A DNA stretch of 47,126 bases from an uncultured Allosphingosinicella sp. (GTDB lineage: Bacteria > Pseudomonadota > Alphaproteobacteria > Sphingomonadales > Sphingomonadaceae), in NCBI GenBank assembly GCA_934539295.1, contig CAKTCN010000028.1:1-47126 (forward strand). The letters are read 5' to 3'. Numbering within the stretch: position 1 is the stretch's first letter; each line of letters starts with the position of its first letter. The translations under genes were made by a program, and so were the position numbers. The notes below the pieces were generated by a model. It saw only the letters and a program-made list of their open reading frames with translations. It was not told the origin of the DNA and did no database searches. Shown here in pieces: positions 34,610-43,557 of this stretch.

Positions 34610-36018
34610 CGTCCCTCCGATCGATAGATCCGGCAACTGGCGCTATGGTCTGGGAAGGTGCGACCGCGGGCGCCGACGAGTGCCACGCGGCGATCGCCAG
34701 AGCGCGCACGGCTTTGCCGAAGTGGCGGAGCGATCCCGTCGAGGAGCGGATCGCCGTCGCGCGGCGCTATGCCGAGGTGCTGGGTGCCCGGCGCGATGAC
34801 CTTGCCGAGCTGATTTCGCGTGAAACGGGCAAGCTGCTGTGGGAGGCGCGCGCCGAGATCGGGTCGATGATCGCCAAGGTCGAGGTGTCGATACTGGCGC
34901 AGGCCGAGCGGGCGGGCGAGCGAGAGGCTGGCACCGCCTTCGGCCGCGCGGTGCTGCGCCATCGCGGGCATGGCGTGATGGCGGTGCTCGGGCCGTATAA
35001 TTTTCCCGGTCACTTGCCCAATGGCCATATCGTACCCGCGCTGCTGGCGGGCAATACGGTCGTGTTCAAGCCCTCCGAGGTCGCACCAGCGATCGGCGAA
35101 GCGATGGCGAAGGCGTGGGCAGAGGCGGGCCTGCCGCACGGCGTGCTGAACCTGATCCAGGGCGGCCGCGAAACGGGCGAGGCGCTGGTCGCCGGCGATA
35201 TTGACGGGCTGCTCTTCACCGGATCGGCAGGCGCGGGCGCGGCGTTGCGGCGGGCCACGGTGGAGCGGCCGCATGTGATGCTGGCGCTGGAGCTTGGCGG
35301 CAACAACCCACTGGTGGTGTGGGATTCGCCGGAGGAAGCGGCGTCGATCATCGCCCAGTCCGCCTTCGTCACCACCGGTCAGCGCTGCTCCTGCGCGCGG
35401 CGGCTGATCGTGCCCGAAGGCGCGGTTGGCGACGCCATCGTAGAGGCGGCCGATGCGCTAGCCGGGCGGCTGCGCATCGCTGCGTGGGACGAGGCGGGCG
35501 AGGCGTTCATGGGCCCGCTCGTATCGGACGCTGCCGCCGATGGCGCGCGTGCAGCCGTGGCGCGGCTGGAAGCGCTGGGTGCGCGGGCGATCCGTCCCTT
35601 CGCTCTCGTCGAGGGTCGCAGTGCGGCCTTCGTCACGCCCGCAGTCTACGATGTAACCGGGATCGACGCGCCTGACGCCGAGATTTTCGCGCCGGTGCTG
35701 CAGGTGATCCGCGTGCCCGATTTCGACGCGGCCATTGCTGCGGCGAACGCAACCATCTTCGGCCTGTCTGCCGGCTTCGTCAGCAACGACGAGGCTCTGT
35801 GGAGCCGCTTCGTCGAGGAAAGCCGCGCGGGCGTGGTCAACCGCAACCGCCCAACCACCGGCGCTGCGGGCAACATGCCGTTCGGAGGGCTCGGCTGTTC
35901 CGGCAACCACCGGCCGAGCGCATATTATGCCGCGGATTATTGCGCGTATCCGATCGCCAGTTTCGAGGCGGACAGGGTTGGCGAAGTGGAGGTTCCGGGG
36001 GTAGAGCGCGGGGCATAG
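34606..36018 (+). CDS. astD: N-succinylglutamate 5-semialdehyde dehydrogenase
   Basis: A 470-residue aldehyde dehydrogenase, the fourth step of the AST pathway. Catalytic Glu lies in [14 protein letters not shown] and Cys in [46 protein letters not shown] and FTGSAGAG form the NAD site. PGHLPNGH is characteristic of AstD. The ATG at 34606 overlaps the astA stop. Genes for AstB (succinylarginine dihydrolase) and AstE (succinylglutamate desuccinylase) are not next to it or elsewhere in the window. Confidence 0.92.
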   Translation: MTSLRSIDPATGAMVWEGATAGADECHAAIARARTALPKWRSDPVEERIAVARRYAEVLGARRDDLAELISRETGKLLWEARAEIGSMIAKVEVSILAQAERAGEREAGTAFGRAVLRHRGHGVMAVLGPYNFPGHLPNGHIVPALLAGNTVVFKPSEVAPAIGEAMAKAWAEAGLPHGVLNLIQGGRETGEALVAGDIDGLLFTGSAGAGAALRRATVERPHVMLALELGGNNPLVVWDSPEEAASIIAQSAFVTTGQRCSCARRLIVPEGAVGDAIVEAADALAGRLRIAAWDEAGEAFMGPLVSDAAADGARAAVARLEALGARAIRPFALVEGRSAAFVTPAVYDVTGIDAPDAEIFAPVLQVIRVPDFDAAIAAANATIFGLSAGFVSNDEALWSRFVEESRAGVVNRNRPTTGAAGNMPFGGLGCSGNHRPSAYYAADYCAYPIASFEADRVGEVEVPGVERGA

Positions 36019-36065
36019 GCGCCCTCAGCGGCATCGAGCCGCTTCGGGCGCACCCCTCACCCTAA

Positions 36066-36088
36066 CCCTCTCCCGCAAGGGGAGAGGG
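36066..36088. repeat. Short GC hairpin repeat between astD and frmA
   Basis: CCCTCTCCC and GGGAGAGGG form a perfect 9-base stem with a 5-base loop, of the CCCTCTCCC..GGGGAGAGGG kind often scattered in proteobacterial genomes. It may serve as a terminator for the ast genes; no T run. Confidence 0.6.
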
Positions 36089-36106
36089 GATGTTGGAGAT
36101 TCTCCC

Positions 36107-37219
36107 ATGAAGACCCGCGCCGCAGTCGCCTTCGAAGCCAAGAAGCCGCTCGAGATCGTTGAGCTCGACCTGGAGGGGCCGAAGGCGGGCGAGGTGCTGG
36201 TCGAGATCATGGCGACCGGCATCTGCCATACCGATGCCTATACGCTCGATGGCTTCGACAGCGAGGGCATCTTCCCTTCTGTTCTCGGCCATGAGGGAGC
36301 GGGCATCGTGCGCGAAGTGGGCGCGGGCGTGACCAGCGTCGTGCCGGGCGATCACGTCATCCCGCTCTACACGCCCGAATGCCGTCAGTGTAAGTCGTGT
36401 CTCAGCGGCAAGACGAACCTGTGCACCGCGATCCGTGCCACGCAGGGCAAGGGCCTGATGCCCGACGGCACCACGCGCTTCAGCTACAAGGGTCAGCCCA
36501 TCTACCATTATATGGGCTGCTCGACCTTCTCGAACTTCACCGTCCTGCCGGAGATCGCGGTCGCCAAGATCCGCGAGGACGCACCGTTCAAGACCAGCTG
36601 CTATATCGGCTGCGGCGTCACCACGGGCGTAGGCGCGGTGGTGAACACGGCCAAGGTGCAGGCGGGCGAGAATGTGGTCGTGTTCGGCCTCGGCGGGATC
36701 GGCCTCAACGTCATTCAGGGCGCCAAGCTGGTCGGTGCGGACAAGATCATCGGCGTCGACATCAACCCGGACCGCGAGGAATGGGGCCGCCGTTTCGGGA
36801 TGACGCACTTCCTCAACTCCAAGGGGCTGAGCCGCGAAGAGACGATCGCGAAGGTGCTGGAACTGACCGACGGCGGTGCCGACTACAGTTTCGACGCGAC
36901 CGGCAACACCGAAGTGATGCGCACCGCGCTCGAGGCATGTCATCGCGGCTGGGGCACCAGCATCATCATCGGCGTGGCCGAGGCGGGCAAGGAGATCAGC
37001 ACCCGCCCGTTCCAGCTTGTCACGGGCCGCAACTGGCGCGGCACGGCATTTGGCGGCGCCAAGGGGCGGACTGACGTGCCGAAAATTGTCGACTGGTACA
37101 TGAACGGCAAGATCGAGATCGATCCGATGATCACCCACGTCCTGACGCTGGACGAAATCAACAAGGGCTTCGACTTGATGCATGCGGGCGAGAGCATCCG
37201 CAGCGTCGTCGTCTACTAA
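36107..37219 (+). CDS. frmA: S-(hydroxymethyl)glutathione dehydrogenase, class III alcohol dehydrogenase
   Basis: A 370-residue zinc alcohol dehydrogenase that oxidises the formaldehyde-glutathione adduct with NAD. Catalytic zinc ligands lie in [22 protein letters not shown] and [13 protein letters not shown]. The structural zinc cysteines are in [18 protein letters not shown], and NAD binding uses [28 protein letters not shown]. The length and segments are those of the highly conserved class III enzyme. A VOC-family gene follows after 12 bases instead of the usual S-formylglutathione hydrolase. Confidence 0.96.
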   Translation: MKTRAAVAFEAKKPLEIVELDLEGPKAGEVLVEIMATGICHTDAYTLDGFDSEGIFPSVLGHEGAGIVREVGAGVTSVVPGDHVIPLYTPECRQCKSCLSGKTNLCTAIRATQGKGLMPDGTTRFSYKGQPIYHYMGCSTFSNFTVLPEIAVAKIREDAPFKTSCYIGCGVTTGVGAVVNTAKVQAGENVVVFGLGGIGLNVIQGAKLVGADKIIGVDINPDREEWGRRFGMTHFLNSKGLSREETIAKVLELTDGGADYSFDATGNTEVMRTALEACHRGWGTSIIIGVAEAGKEISTRPFQLVTGRNWRGTAFGGAKGRTDVPKIVDWYMNGKIEIDPMITHVLTLDEINKGFDLMHAGESIRSVVVY

Positions 37220-37231
37220 GGGGAAACAGGC

Positions 37232-37615
37232 ATGTTCAGCCATGTTGCGCTTGGCGCAAATGACATCGAGGCGTCCCGCGCCTTTTACGATGCCACGTTG
37301 GTGGCGCTCGGTGGTCAGCCCGGCGGCAGCGATCCGCGGGGCAAACTGGTCTACCTGCACAGGGGGGCGCTGCTGATCGTCGGTGCGCCGATCGATGGTG
37401 AGCCGGCCTGCCATGCCAATGGCGGCACGATCGGCTTCGCGGCCGACAGCACAGCCATGGTCGATGCCTGGCATGCCGCCGGTGTCGCGAACGGCGGCAC
37501 TAGCGTCGAGGACCCGCCGGGTATCCGGCAGATGTCGATGGGACCGTTATACCTTGCCTATTTGCGCGACCCTGCGGGCAACAAGCTGTGCGCCGTTCAC
37601 CGCGTGACTGCCTGA
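37232..37615 (+). CDS. VOC family (glyoxalase/dioxygenase fold) protein
   Basis: A 127-residue vicinal-oxygen-chelate protein. The start MFSHVALGANDIEASRAFYDATLVALGG and the C-terminal YLAYLRDPAGNKLCAVHRV are typical of the family's two beta-alpha-beta-beta-beta modules; His4 and the acidic region near the end could bind metal. It lies 12 bases after frmA and is probably co-transcribed, so it may act on a glutathione adduct or aldehyde product, but no substrate can be assigned. Confidence 0.88.
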   Translation: MFSHVALGANDIEASRAFYDATLVALGGQPGGSDPRGKLVYLHRGALLIVGAPIDGEPACHANGGTIGFAADSTAMVDAWHAAGVANGGTSVEDPPGIRQMSMGPLYLAYLRDPAGNKLCAVHRVTA

Positions 37616-37641
37616 GCCCTGCCACTGGCTCCGGTCGTCGA

Positions 37642-37791
37642 TCAGTTGTCTCGGCGGCGTCGTAATCCGAACCGCCCGCGCTTTCGCTCACGCTGGCCCA
37701 TCACGCGGTCGCGACGCATGCGATAGGCGGTGTGCCAGAACATGTAGCCGAACATGGCCACGATGACGGCGGGTAGCGCGAGATAAACCAT
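37642..37791 (-). CDS. Small single-pass membrane protein
   Basis: A 49-residue ORF. Residues 2-22 (VYLALPAVIVAMFGYMFWH) form one hydrophobic segment, and the C-terminal half is strongly basic, ending in RERKRGRFGLRRRRDN. This composition is that of a real small inner-membrane protein with a cytoplasmic tail. The ATG at 37791 lacks a clear ribosome site; a longer frame upstream overlaps the DUF885 gene and has shadow-like composition. It is 25 bases downstream of that peptidase gene on the same strand, perhaps co-transcribed. Function unknown. Confidence 0.55.
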   Translation of the reverse strand: MVYLALPAVIVAMFGYMFWHTAYRMRRDRVMGQRERKRGRFGLRRRRDN

Positions 37792-37816
37792 GCCGCTTGA
37801 AGCGGGTGGGCGGCGT

Positions 37817-39568
37817 TCAGGTTCCAGGCTTGGCGGAAGTTTCCGGCTTCTTGCCGCCGCCAACGATCCAGCGATCGATCTCCGACTCCAGCACCGGTAG
37901 CGGCACGGATCCGAGATTGAGTATGATGTCGTGGAACCAGCGCTGGTCGAAGCTGCTGCCCAGCTTCGCCTCGGCATCGGCACGTTTGCGGCGTATGGTC
38001 ATCTCGCCCAGCTTGTAGGCGAGCGCCTGGCCCGGCCAACTGATGTAGCGGTCGACCTCCGTGTCGACCTCGTGCCGCGACAAGGCGGTGTGTGAGGACA
38101 GGTAGTCGATCGCCTGGTCGCGCGACCAGCCATAATGGTGGATGCCGGTGTCGATCACCAGCCGCGCGGCGCGCCACATCTCGTAGGAAAGGCGGCCGAA
38201 ATCCTCGTAAGGCGTGCGGTAGATGCCCATCACCGTGCCGAGCCATTCGGTGTAGAGGCCCCAGCCCTCGCCATAGCCCGAGAAATAGGTCTGCTTGCGA
38301 AAGTCAGGGCGGTCCGGCCCTTCCAGCGCCAGCGCGGCCTGGAAGCTGTGGCCCGGCGCGCATTCGTGCAACGTCAGCGCGGGGATCTGGAAGAGCGGGC
38401 GCGCGGGCAGATTGTAGGTGTTCATCATGCACGCCTCCAGCCCGCCGCGCCCGGCCGTGTAGAAGGGAGCGATCGCGTCGGGCACCGGACGAATGGTGAA
38501 GCGATAGCGCGGAAGAGTGCCGAACGCGTCCTTGAGCTCGCCGTCCACGCGCTTGGCGACATAGGCGGACACGCCCATCAGTTCGTCGGGAGTGCGTGCG
38601 TAGAATTGCGGGTGGGTGCGCAGGAAGGCGAGGAACTCCTCGAAGCTGCCCTTAAAGCCTGCGCGCACCATCGTATTGCGCATCTCCGCGTCGATCCGGG
38701 CGACTTCCTTAAGACCCATCTGGTGGATCTGCTCAGGCGTCAGGTCCAGCGTGGTATATTGGCGAATCTGCGCCTGATAGAATGCCTTGCCCTCCGGCAT
38801 CACCTCTGCCGCCAATGTGGTCCGGGCGCGAGGCAGATATTCGGTGCGGAAGAAGGTCAGCAGATTGGTGTAGGCTGGCACCACGCCTTGTGCGATCGCA
38901 TCGCGTGCCTCGGCGCGCAGCCTCTCCTGCTCGGCAGAGGGGATGGTCGCCGGCATCTTGTCGAAAGCGGCGTAGAACGGGTTCTTGGCCGGATCCGCAA
39001 CGGCGAAGGCAGCGATCGAGGCGTCGCGACCTTCCAAGGTTGGACGCGGAACGCTGAAGCCGCGGGCAAGGCCGCTGCGCATGTTGACGATGTGCTCGCC
39101 GAAAAAGCGCGGCAGGTCGCGCATGCGGCCGATGTAGCGGCGATATTGCGCGGCCGTCATGAACGGTCCGCGCGCGTCCAGATACGACCAGAAATTGCTG
39201 TCGGCGTTGAACGGCATCTCCCACGTGCGGAACGGACCGTCGGCAACACGCGCCTCCAGCGTGGTGCGGAACACGGCCGCGTTTATCCGCTCCTCCGGCG
39301 AGAGTTTCGCCACGTCGATGCGGTCGAGGTTGGTCAGCATTCTGGTCCAATATGCGACCCGTGCCTGTTCGGACGCGGCATCGACGCGGGGAAGGCGGTC
39401 GCCATCGACCCAGTCATCCTCTTCGCGGATCTGGGCATATTCGCCCTGCCGCCAGGTCCATTCGGCATTGTACAGGTTGCGCAACGCCTCGTCAGCGGTG
39501 GCAGGCGGCGACTGGGCGAAGGCGGGTTGAGCGGCGAGAAGGGCGAGCGGGAGCAGGATGCGGATCAT
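37817..39568 (-). CDS. DUF885 family secreted metallopeptidase-like protein
   Basis: A 583-residue exported protein. A signal peptide MIRILLPLALLAAQPAFAQ supports the ATG at 39568 rather than the longer frame. The DUF885 signature HECAPGH (His401 to His407) resembles a zinc-peptidase HExxxxH site, with FSGYGEGWGLYTEWLG further on containing the third-ligand region. Relatives are thought to be carboxypeptidase-like or collagenase-like peptidases of the periplasm; activity is inferred. It is divergent from a secreted trypsin-fold peptidase gene, with 82 bases between the starts. Confidence 0.85.
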   Translation of the reverse strand: MIRILLPLALLAAQPAFAQSPPATADEALRNLYNAEWTWRQGEYAQIREEDDWVDGDRLPRVDAASEQARVAYWTRMLTNLDRIDVAKLSPEERINAAVFRTTLEARVADGPFRTWEMPFNADSNFWSYLDARGPFMTAAQYRRYIGRMRDLPRFFGEHIVNMRSGLARGFSVPRPTLEGRDASIAAFAVADPAKNPFYAAFDKMPATIPSAEQERLRAEARDAIAQGVVPAYTNLLTFFRTEYLPRARTTLAAEVMPEGKAFYQAQIRQYTTLDLTPEQIHQMGLKEVARIDAEMRNTMVRAGFKGSFEEFLAFLRTHPQFYARTPDELMGVSAYVAKRVDGELKDAFGTLPRYRFTIRPVPDAIAPFYTAGRGGLEACMMNTYNLPARPLFQIPALTLHECAPGHSFQAALALEGPDRPDFRKQTYFSGYGEGWGLYTEWLGTVMGIYRTPYEDFGRLSYEMWRAARLVIDTGIHHYGWSRDQAIDYLSSHTALSRHEVDTEVDRYISWPGQALAYKLGEMTIRRKRADAEAKLGSSFDQRWFHDIILNLGSVPLPVLESEIDRWIVGGGKKPETSAKPGT

Positions 39569-39650
39569 GGCGGCACATTGGATCGACGCGCTGCCGATGC
39601 CAAGCCTGCCGTTCATGCACGGTCCGCCTGTTCGCTGCTAAGGCCGCTGC

Positions 39651-40862
39651 ATGGGTGGAGGGAATCGCATCAAACACATGGTCCTGGGGGCGCTGGCGCT
39701 CGGCTGGCCGAGTATCGCGGCGGCGCAGGCATTGCCTCAGCGCGTGCAGACGCCCGTAGAGGCCTATGCGCAGGATGCGGCCGAATATGCCGCCCGTTAC
39801 GCGGTGCCGCAGGAAGAGGCGGTGCGCAGGCTGCGCGCGCAGGAGGAAAGTGTCGCCGCCACGGACCGCATCCGGGAAGAATTCGCGGCGCGGCTTGCCG
39901 GCATTTCGGTCGATCACCAGCCTGGCTTTCGGATCTCGGTGCTGCTGACCGGTGACGAGCCGGTGCCCGCGCGGACGATCTTCGCCGGCGGTGTGGCTGT
40001 GCCGGTTGTGTTCCGCACCGGCGCGCGCGCGACCCGGGATCAGGTGATCGCGGCCCTGCGCGCCAATCAGGCGGCTCTCCGCGCCATGCTGCCGGCACCG
40101 CCAGGGCTCGGGCTGGACGAGCGTACGGGCAAGCTGGTCGTGACCATGAGCAGTTCGGCGGTTGCGCGGATGGGGTCGGACCTGCTGCCCCGGCTGGAGG
40201 CGCAGACCGGCGTGCCGGTGCGCGTGCGGCTGGTGGATCGCGATGGCGACGCAATGGTGGAAGGCGGGTCGCGCGTCGAAGGCGTGGATCCGGCGTGCGG
40301 CCGACGCCATGCCTGCACCTCCGGCTTCGTCGTGACCGACGGCGCGCGCACGGGTGTCGCAACGGCAGCGCATTGCCCCGACAGCCTCTCCTATGTCGAT
40401 CCGGAACGAGGGACGGTGCCACTCGACTTTGTCGGCCAGTGGGGCTGGGGCTACCGCGATGTGCAGATCCATCTGGCCGATGAGACGCTGAAGCCGTTTT
40501 TCTACGCCGATGCGGGCAAGATCGCGGTTCGTCCGGTGACGAGCTGGCGCAACCGGGCGAGCACGCGGGCAGGCGATGTCGTCTGCCATCGCGGCGAGAG
40601 CACCGGCTACAGCTGCGCCGAGGTGGAACTCACCGAATTCGCACCGCCAGGTGACCTGTGCGGCGGACCATGCGAGCCGCTTTGGACCACGGTGGCCGGA
40701 CCGTCATGCCGCGGCGGCGATAGCGGCGCGCCGGTGTTCAACGGCACCGTCGCCTTCGGCTTGCTCAAGGGCGGCAGCTATCGCGCGGACGGCACGTGCA
40801 ATTATTACTTCTACATGTCGACCGACTATCTGCCGGATGGCTGGCGGCTGCTGCATCAATGA
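39651..40862 (+). CDS. Secreted S1 (streptogrisin/alpha-lytic-like) serine peptidase
   Basis: A 403-residue exported serine peptidase. The signal peptide has core MVLGALALGWPSIAAAQ. Residues about 30-215 look like a pro-region with small alpha/beta repeats, and the protease domain begins near CGRRHACTSGFVV. The triad is visible: His in TAAHCP, Asp in YRDVQIHL, and Ser in CRGGDSGAPVFNG; flanking cysteines suggest disulfides. This organisation fits S1-family bacterial proteases made as zymogens. The start may be the ATG at 39651 or the internal ATG at residue 10. The substrate is unknown; the divergent DUF885 peptidase suggests extracellular peptide use. Confidence 0.82.
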   Translation: MGGGNRIKHMVLGALALGWPSIAAAQALPQRVQTPVEAYAQDAAEYAARYAVPQEEAVRRLRAQEESVAATDRIREEFAARLAGISVDHQPGFRISVLLTGDEPVPARTIFAGGVAVPVVFRTGARATRDQVIAALRANQAALRAMLPAPPGLGLDERTGKLVVTMSSSAVARMGSDLLPRLEAQTGVPVRVRLVDRDGDAMVEGGSRVEGVDPACGRRHACTSGFVVTDGARTGVATAAHCPDSLSYVDPERGTVPLDFVGQWGWGYRDVQIHLADETLKPFFYADAGKIAVRPVTSWRNRASTRAGDVVCHRGESTGYSCAEVELTEFAPPGDLCGGPCEPLWTTVAGPSCRGGDSGAPVFNGTVAFGLLKGGSYRADGTCNYYFYMSTDYLPDGWRLLHQ

Positions 40863-40887
40863 GGCGAGGTGACGGCGCCTGCCGCCG

Positions 40888-43404
40888 TCACCCGCCGCAT
40901 TGGGTCTGCGGCACGGCCGCGCTTGCCACGCGTACGTCCGAGATCGAGAGGGACAGCCGACCTGCCGTCGTGAGCGCGAACGGCACCGTCACCTGGCGCG
41001 GATCGAAGCCGTCTTTGACAAAACAGCGGAGCGGCACGACCATCGTGCGCCACTCGCCGGGCGCTGCACCCGCCAGGATGCCCGTGAGTGGTACGGCGGA
41101 ACTGTCAGCGCTGCCAGTCATGCCAAGGGTGACGGGCCCGGAGGGAGCCGTATTTACCCGATATTCGACGATCAGGCTGAGTTGACCGGTGAATTCGCGC
41201 GACAGGTCGAGCGGCCGGCCGTCGATTGCGATGGTGGCAGGGCCGCTGCCGTCCCAAGCCAGCGTGCGGGCGTCCTCCTGCGCGCGGCGATCGGTACCGG
41301 AGATGCGCAGGCGGCCGTTCGGCGTGGCAGCGGCATTGCCGGTGATGCGCGTGGCCGTACCCCCGTCGACCAACTGGAACGCCGATCCGGCCTGCAGACC
41401 CGAACGCCCGAACACCAGTCCAGCCGACGATGTTTCTCCTGCGGGACGTTCCTCCGAAAGCCGGCCGAGATCGCCATTGTCGGCATAGGACAAGCCAAAG
41501 CCATAAGCGAACAACGGGTCATAGTTCGCGTCGCCGCGATTGAGCACGGCTTGCTCCACGCGCTTGGGCCAGCTGAAGGACAATCTTCCCTTGAAGTCGT
41601 GCGGCACTGCGCCGCTGCGGCTCTTGAAGAGGAGGTCGGCAACGCCGCCGCCTTCACTGCCGGGCAAGAAGGCAGCCACGAACGCGTCGGACGCGTTGAT
41701 CTCCGGATTGACCCAGAGCGGACGGCCCGAGAGGAAGACCGAAACGGTCGGTATGCCGGCTGCCTTGAGACGCTTCAGCAGTTCCAGGTCCTTCTTGTCC
41801 TCCGGGCTAAATTCTACCGTCGGGCGATCGCCCATAAACTCGGCATAGGGAGCTTCGCCGAACACGACGATGGCGACATCCGGCTTGGTCGAGTAGCGGC
41901 CTTCGACGCTCAACGTCGCCCTGCCGCCCGCGGCGCTTACTGCCTCCTTGATGCCGCCCCAGATCGATTGTGCGCCCGGGAAGTCGCGGTTGGTCGTGCC
42001 GGTGCCCTGCCAGGTGAGCGTCCAGCCACCCGATTGCTTGGCGATGTCGTCCGCGCCGTCGCCCGCGACGAGCACGTTCGCATCGGCGGCGAGCGGCAGG
42101 AGCTTGTTCTGGTTCTTGAGCAAGACGAGCGATTCGCGCACCGCCTGCCGCGCCACCGCGCGATGTTCGAGCGATCCGAGCAGTTCTAGCTGTCCGCCAT
42201 AGGGCCGGGCCGATGGCTTCGGCTTCTCGAACATGCCGGCGCGCAGCTTTACCCGCAGGATCCGGCGTACGGCGTCGTCCAGCCGGGCCATCGGGATTTC
42301 CCCGGACCGCACCTGCGCCAGCGTGTTGTTGTACAACTCCTTCCACCCGTCCGGCGCCATGAACATGTCGAGCCCGGCATTGATCGCCGCGGCGCAGGAC
42401 GTGTTGGAGCAGCCCGGAACCTGGCCGTGGGCATTCCAGTCGCCGACCACGAAGCCGTCGAAGCCCATCCGCTCCTTCAACGCGCCGGTCAGGAGGTCGC
42501 GGTCGCCCGTCACCTTTTCGCCGCGCACGCTGGAGAAGGAGGCCATGATCGTCTGCACGCCCGCCTCGATCGCGGGAGGATAGCCAGCACCGTGGATGTC
42601 GCGCAATTCCCGGTCGCTACCCTGGAAGTCGCCCTGGTCCTTGCCGCCTGCGGTGCCGCCGTCGCCGACGAAATGCTTGGCGCTGGACATCACCTTGCCC
42701 GCGCCGAGGAAACCGGGCGTGCCGGCGCGGCCCTGCAACCCTTCCACCATCTCGGACGCATAGGCGCGTACGATCTCGGGATCCTCCGAGAAGCCTTCGT
42801 AGCTGCGGCCCCAGCGATCGTCGCGCACGACGGCGAGGGTTGGGGAGAAATCCCAGTCGAGGCCCGTGGCGACCATCTCCATGGCCGTCACTTCGCCGAT
42901 CCGGCGGATGAGGCCGGGGTTCCGCGTCGCGCCGAGGCCAATATTGTGCGGGAAAAGCGTCGCTCCCACGATGTTGCTGTGGCCGTGTACCGCATCGCTT
43001 CCCCAGATCACGGGGATGCGCAACTCGCCCGCAGGACGGTTCATCGACGCGTCCCAGAATTCATCGGCGAGCTTGACCCAGTCGGCCGCGGGTCCGGTCT
43101 CGTTTCCGCCCGGCGACGAATTGCCCCCATTCAGCACCGAACCGAGGCGATAGCGGCGCACGTCCTCGGGCGTGGTGCTGGCGATATCGCCCTGGATGAT
43201 CTGCCCGACTTTCTCTTCCAGGTTCATGCGTGCGAGTATCTCGTCGGCGCGACGCTCGATGGAGGCATCGGGCGCAACCCTGCTCTGCACCGCCGGCCAG
43301 TTGCCACCCGCACCTGCCGTCGTGCAGGCGGCAGTGGCTGCCAGCAACAGGGCAAGCATCCCGGTCCTTGCAGTCGTGCCGGCCGAGCGCGCGCGCTTCT
43401 TCAT
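40888..43404 (-). CDS. Exported GH3 beta-glucosidase/glucan glucohydrolase
   Basis: An 838-residue glycoside hydrolase family 3 enzyme. An N-terminal export signal with GMLALLLAATAAC could be a lipoprotein signal (the cysteine is followed by TTAGAGG). The GH3 barrel has MNLEEKVGQIIQGDI, WGSDAVHGHSNIVGATLFPHNIGLGA, AKHFVGDGGT and the nucleophile Asp in GFVVGDWNAHG. The second GH3 domain starts about residue 400 with VRESLVLLKNQNKLLPL. The last 170 residues form a beta-rich, carbohydrate-binding-like domain as in ExoP-type enzymes. ATG 43404 is chosen because GGGAGG lies 6 bases upstream. It probably releases glucose from beta-glucans in the periplasm or at the surface. Confidence 0.92.
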   Translation of the reverse strand: MKKRARSAGTTARTGMLALLLAATAACTTAGAGGNWPAVQSRVAPDASIERRADEILARMNLEEKVGQIIQGDIASTTPEDVRRYRLGSVLNGGNSSPGGNETGPAADWVKLADEFWDASMNRPAGELRIPVIWGSDAVHGHSNIVGATLFPHNIGLGATRNPGLIRRIGEVTAMEMVATGLDWDFSPTLAVVRDDRWGRSYEGFSEDPEIVRAYASEMVEGLQGRAGTPGFLGAGKVMSSAKHFVGDGGTAGGKDQGDFQGSDRELRDIHGAGYPPAIEAGVQTIMASFSSVRGEKVTGDRDLLTGALKERMGFDGFVVGDWNAHGQVPGCSNTSCAAAINAGLDMFMAPDGWKELYNNTLAQVRSGEIPMARLDDAVRRILRVKLRAGMFEKPKPSARPYGGQLELLGSLEHRAVARQAVRESLVLLKNQNKLLPLAADANVLVAGDGADDIAKQSGGWTLTWQGTGTTNRDFPGAQSIWGGIKEAVSAAGGRATLSVEGRYSTKPDVAIVVFGEAPYAEFMGDRPTVEFSPEDKKDLELLKRLKAAGIPTVSVFLSGRPLWVNPEINASDAFVAAFLPGSEGGGVADLLFKSRSGAVPHDFKGRLSFSWPKRVEQAVLNRGDANYDPLFAYGFGLSYADNGDLGRLSEERPAGETSSAGLVFGRSGLQAGSAFQLVDGGTATRITGNAAATPNGRLRISGTDRRAQEDARTLAWDGSGPATIAIDGRPLDLSREFTGQLSLIVEYRVNTAPSGPVTLGMTGSADSSAVPLTGILAGAAPGEWRTMVVPLRCFVKDGFDPRQVTVPFALTTAGRLSLSISDVRVASAAVPQTQCGG

Positions 43405-43529
43405 CGTCATCCTCCCGTTTGTTGCGCACGTTCGTGGACCGACGCACGCGATTGACAGCGTTATCAACGAATGGTGACGGGCCCGCAACCGCCTTCAGAA
43501 TGAGAGCGAAAGCGCGTTCTCCTTGAGGC

Positions 43530-43553
43530 ACATATAAAGATATGTTTATATGT
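43530..43553. promoter_or_regulatory. Palindromic operator before metF, SahR-like
   Basis: ACATATAAA and TTTATATGT (9-base arms) flank the centre GATATG. AT-rich palindromes with AAAGATAT cores upstream of methionine-cycle genes are associated with the ArsR-family, S-adenosylhomocysteine-responsive regulator SahR in Proteobacteria; I infer a similar role. No regulator gene is in the window. The site ends 4 bases before the first possible metF ATG. Confidence 0.5.
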
Positions 43554-43557
43554 CGAA

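Noticed and set aside
36062..37474. 470-residue open frame opposite frmA and the VOC gene
   Set aside because: It spans two well-supported genes and an intergenic hairpin, with no protein-like features.
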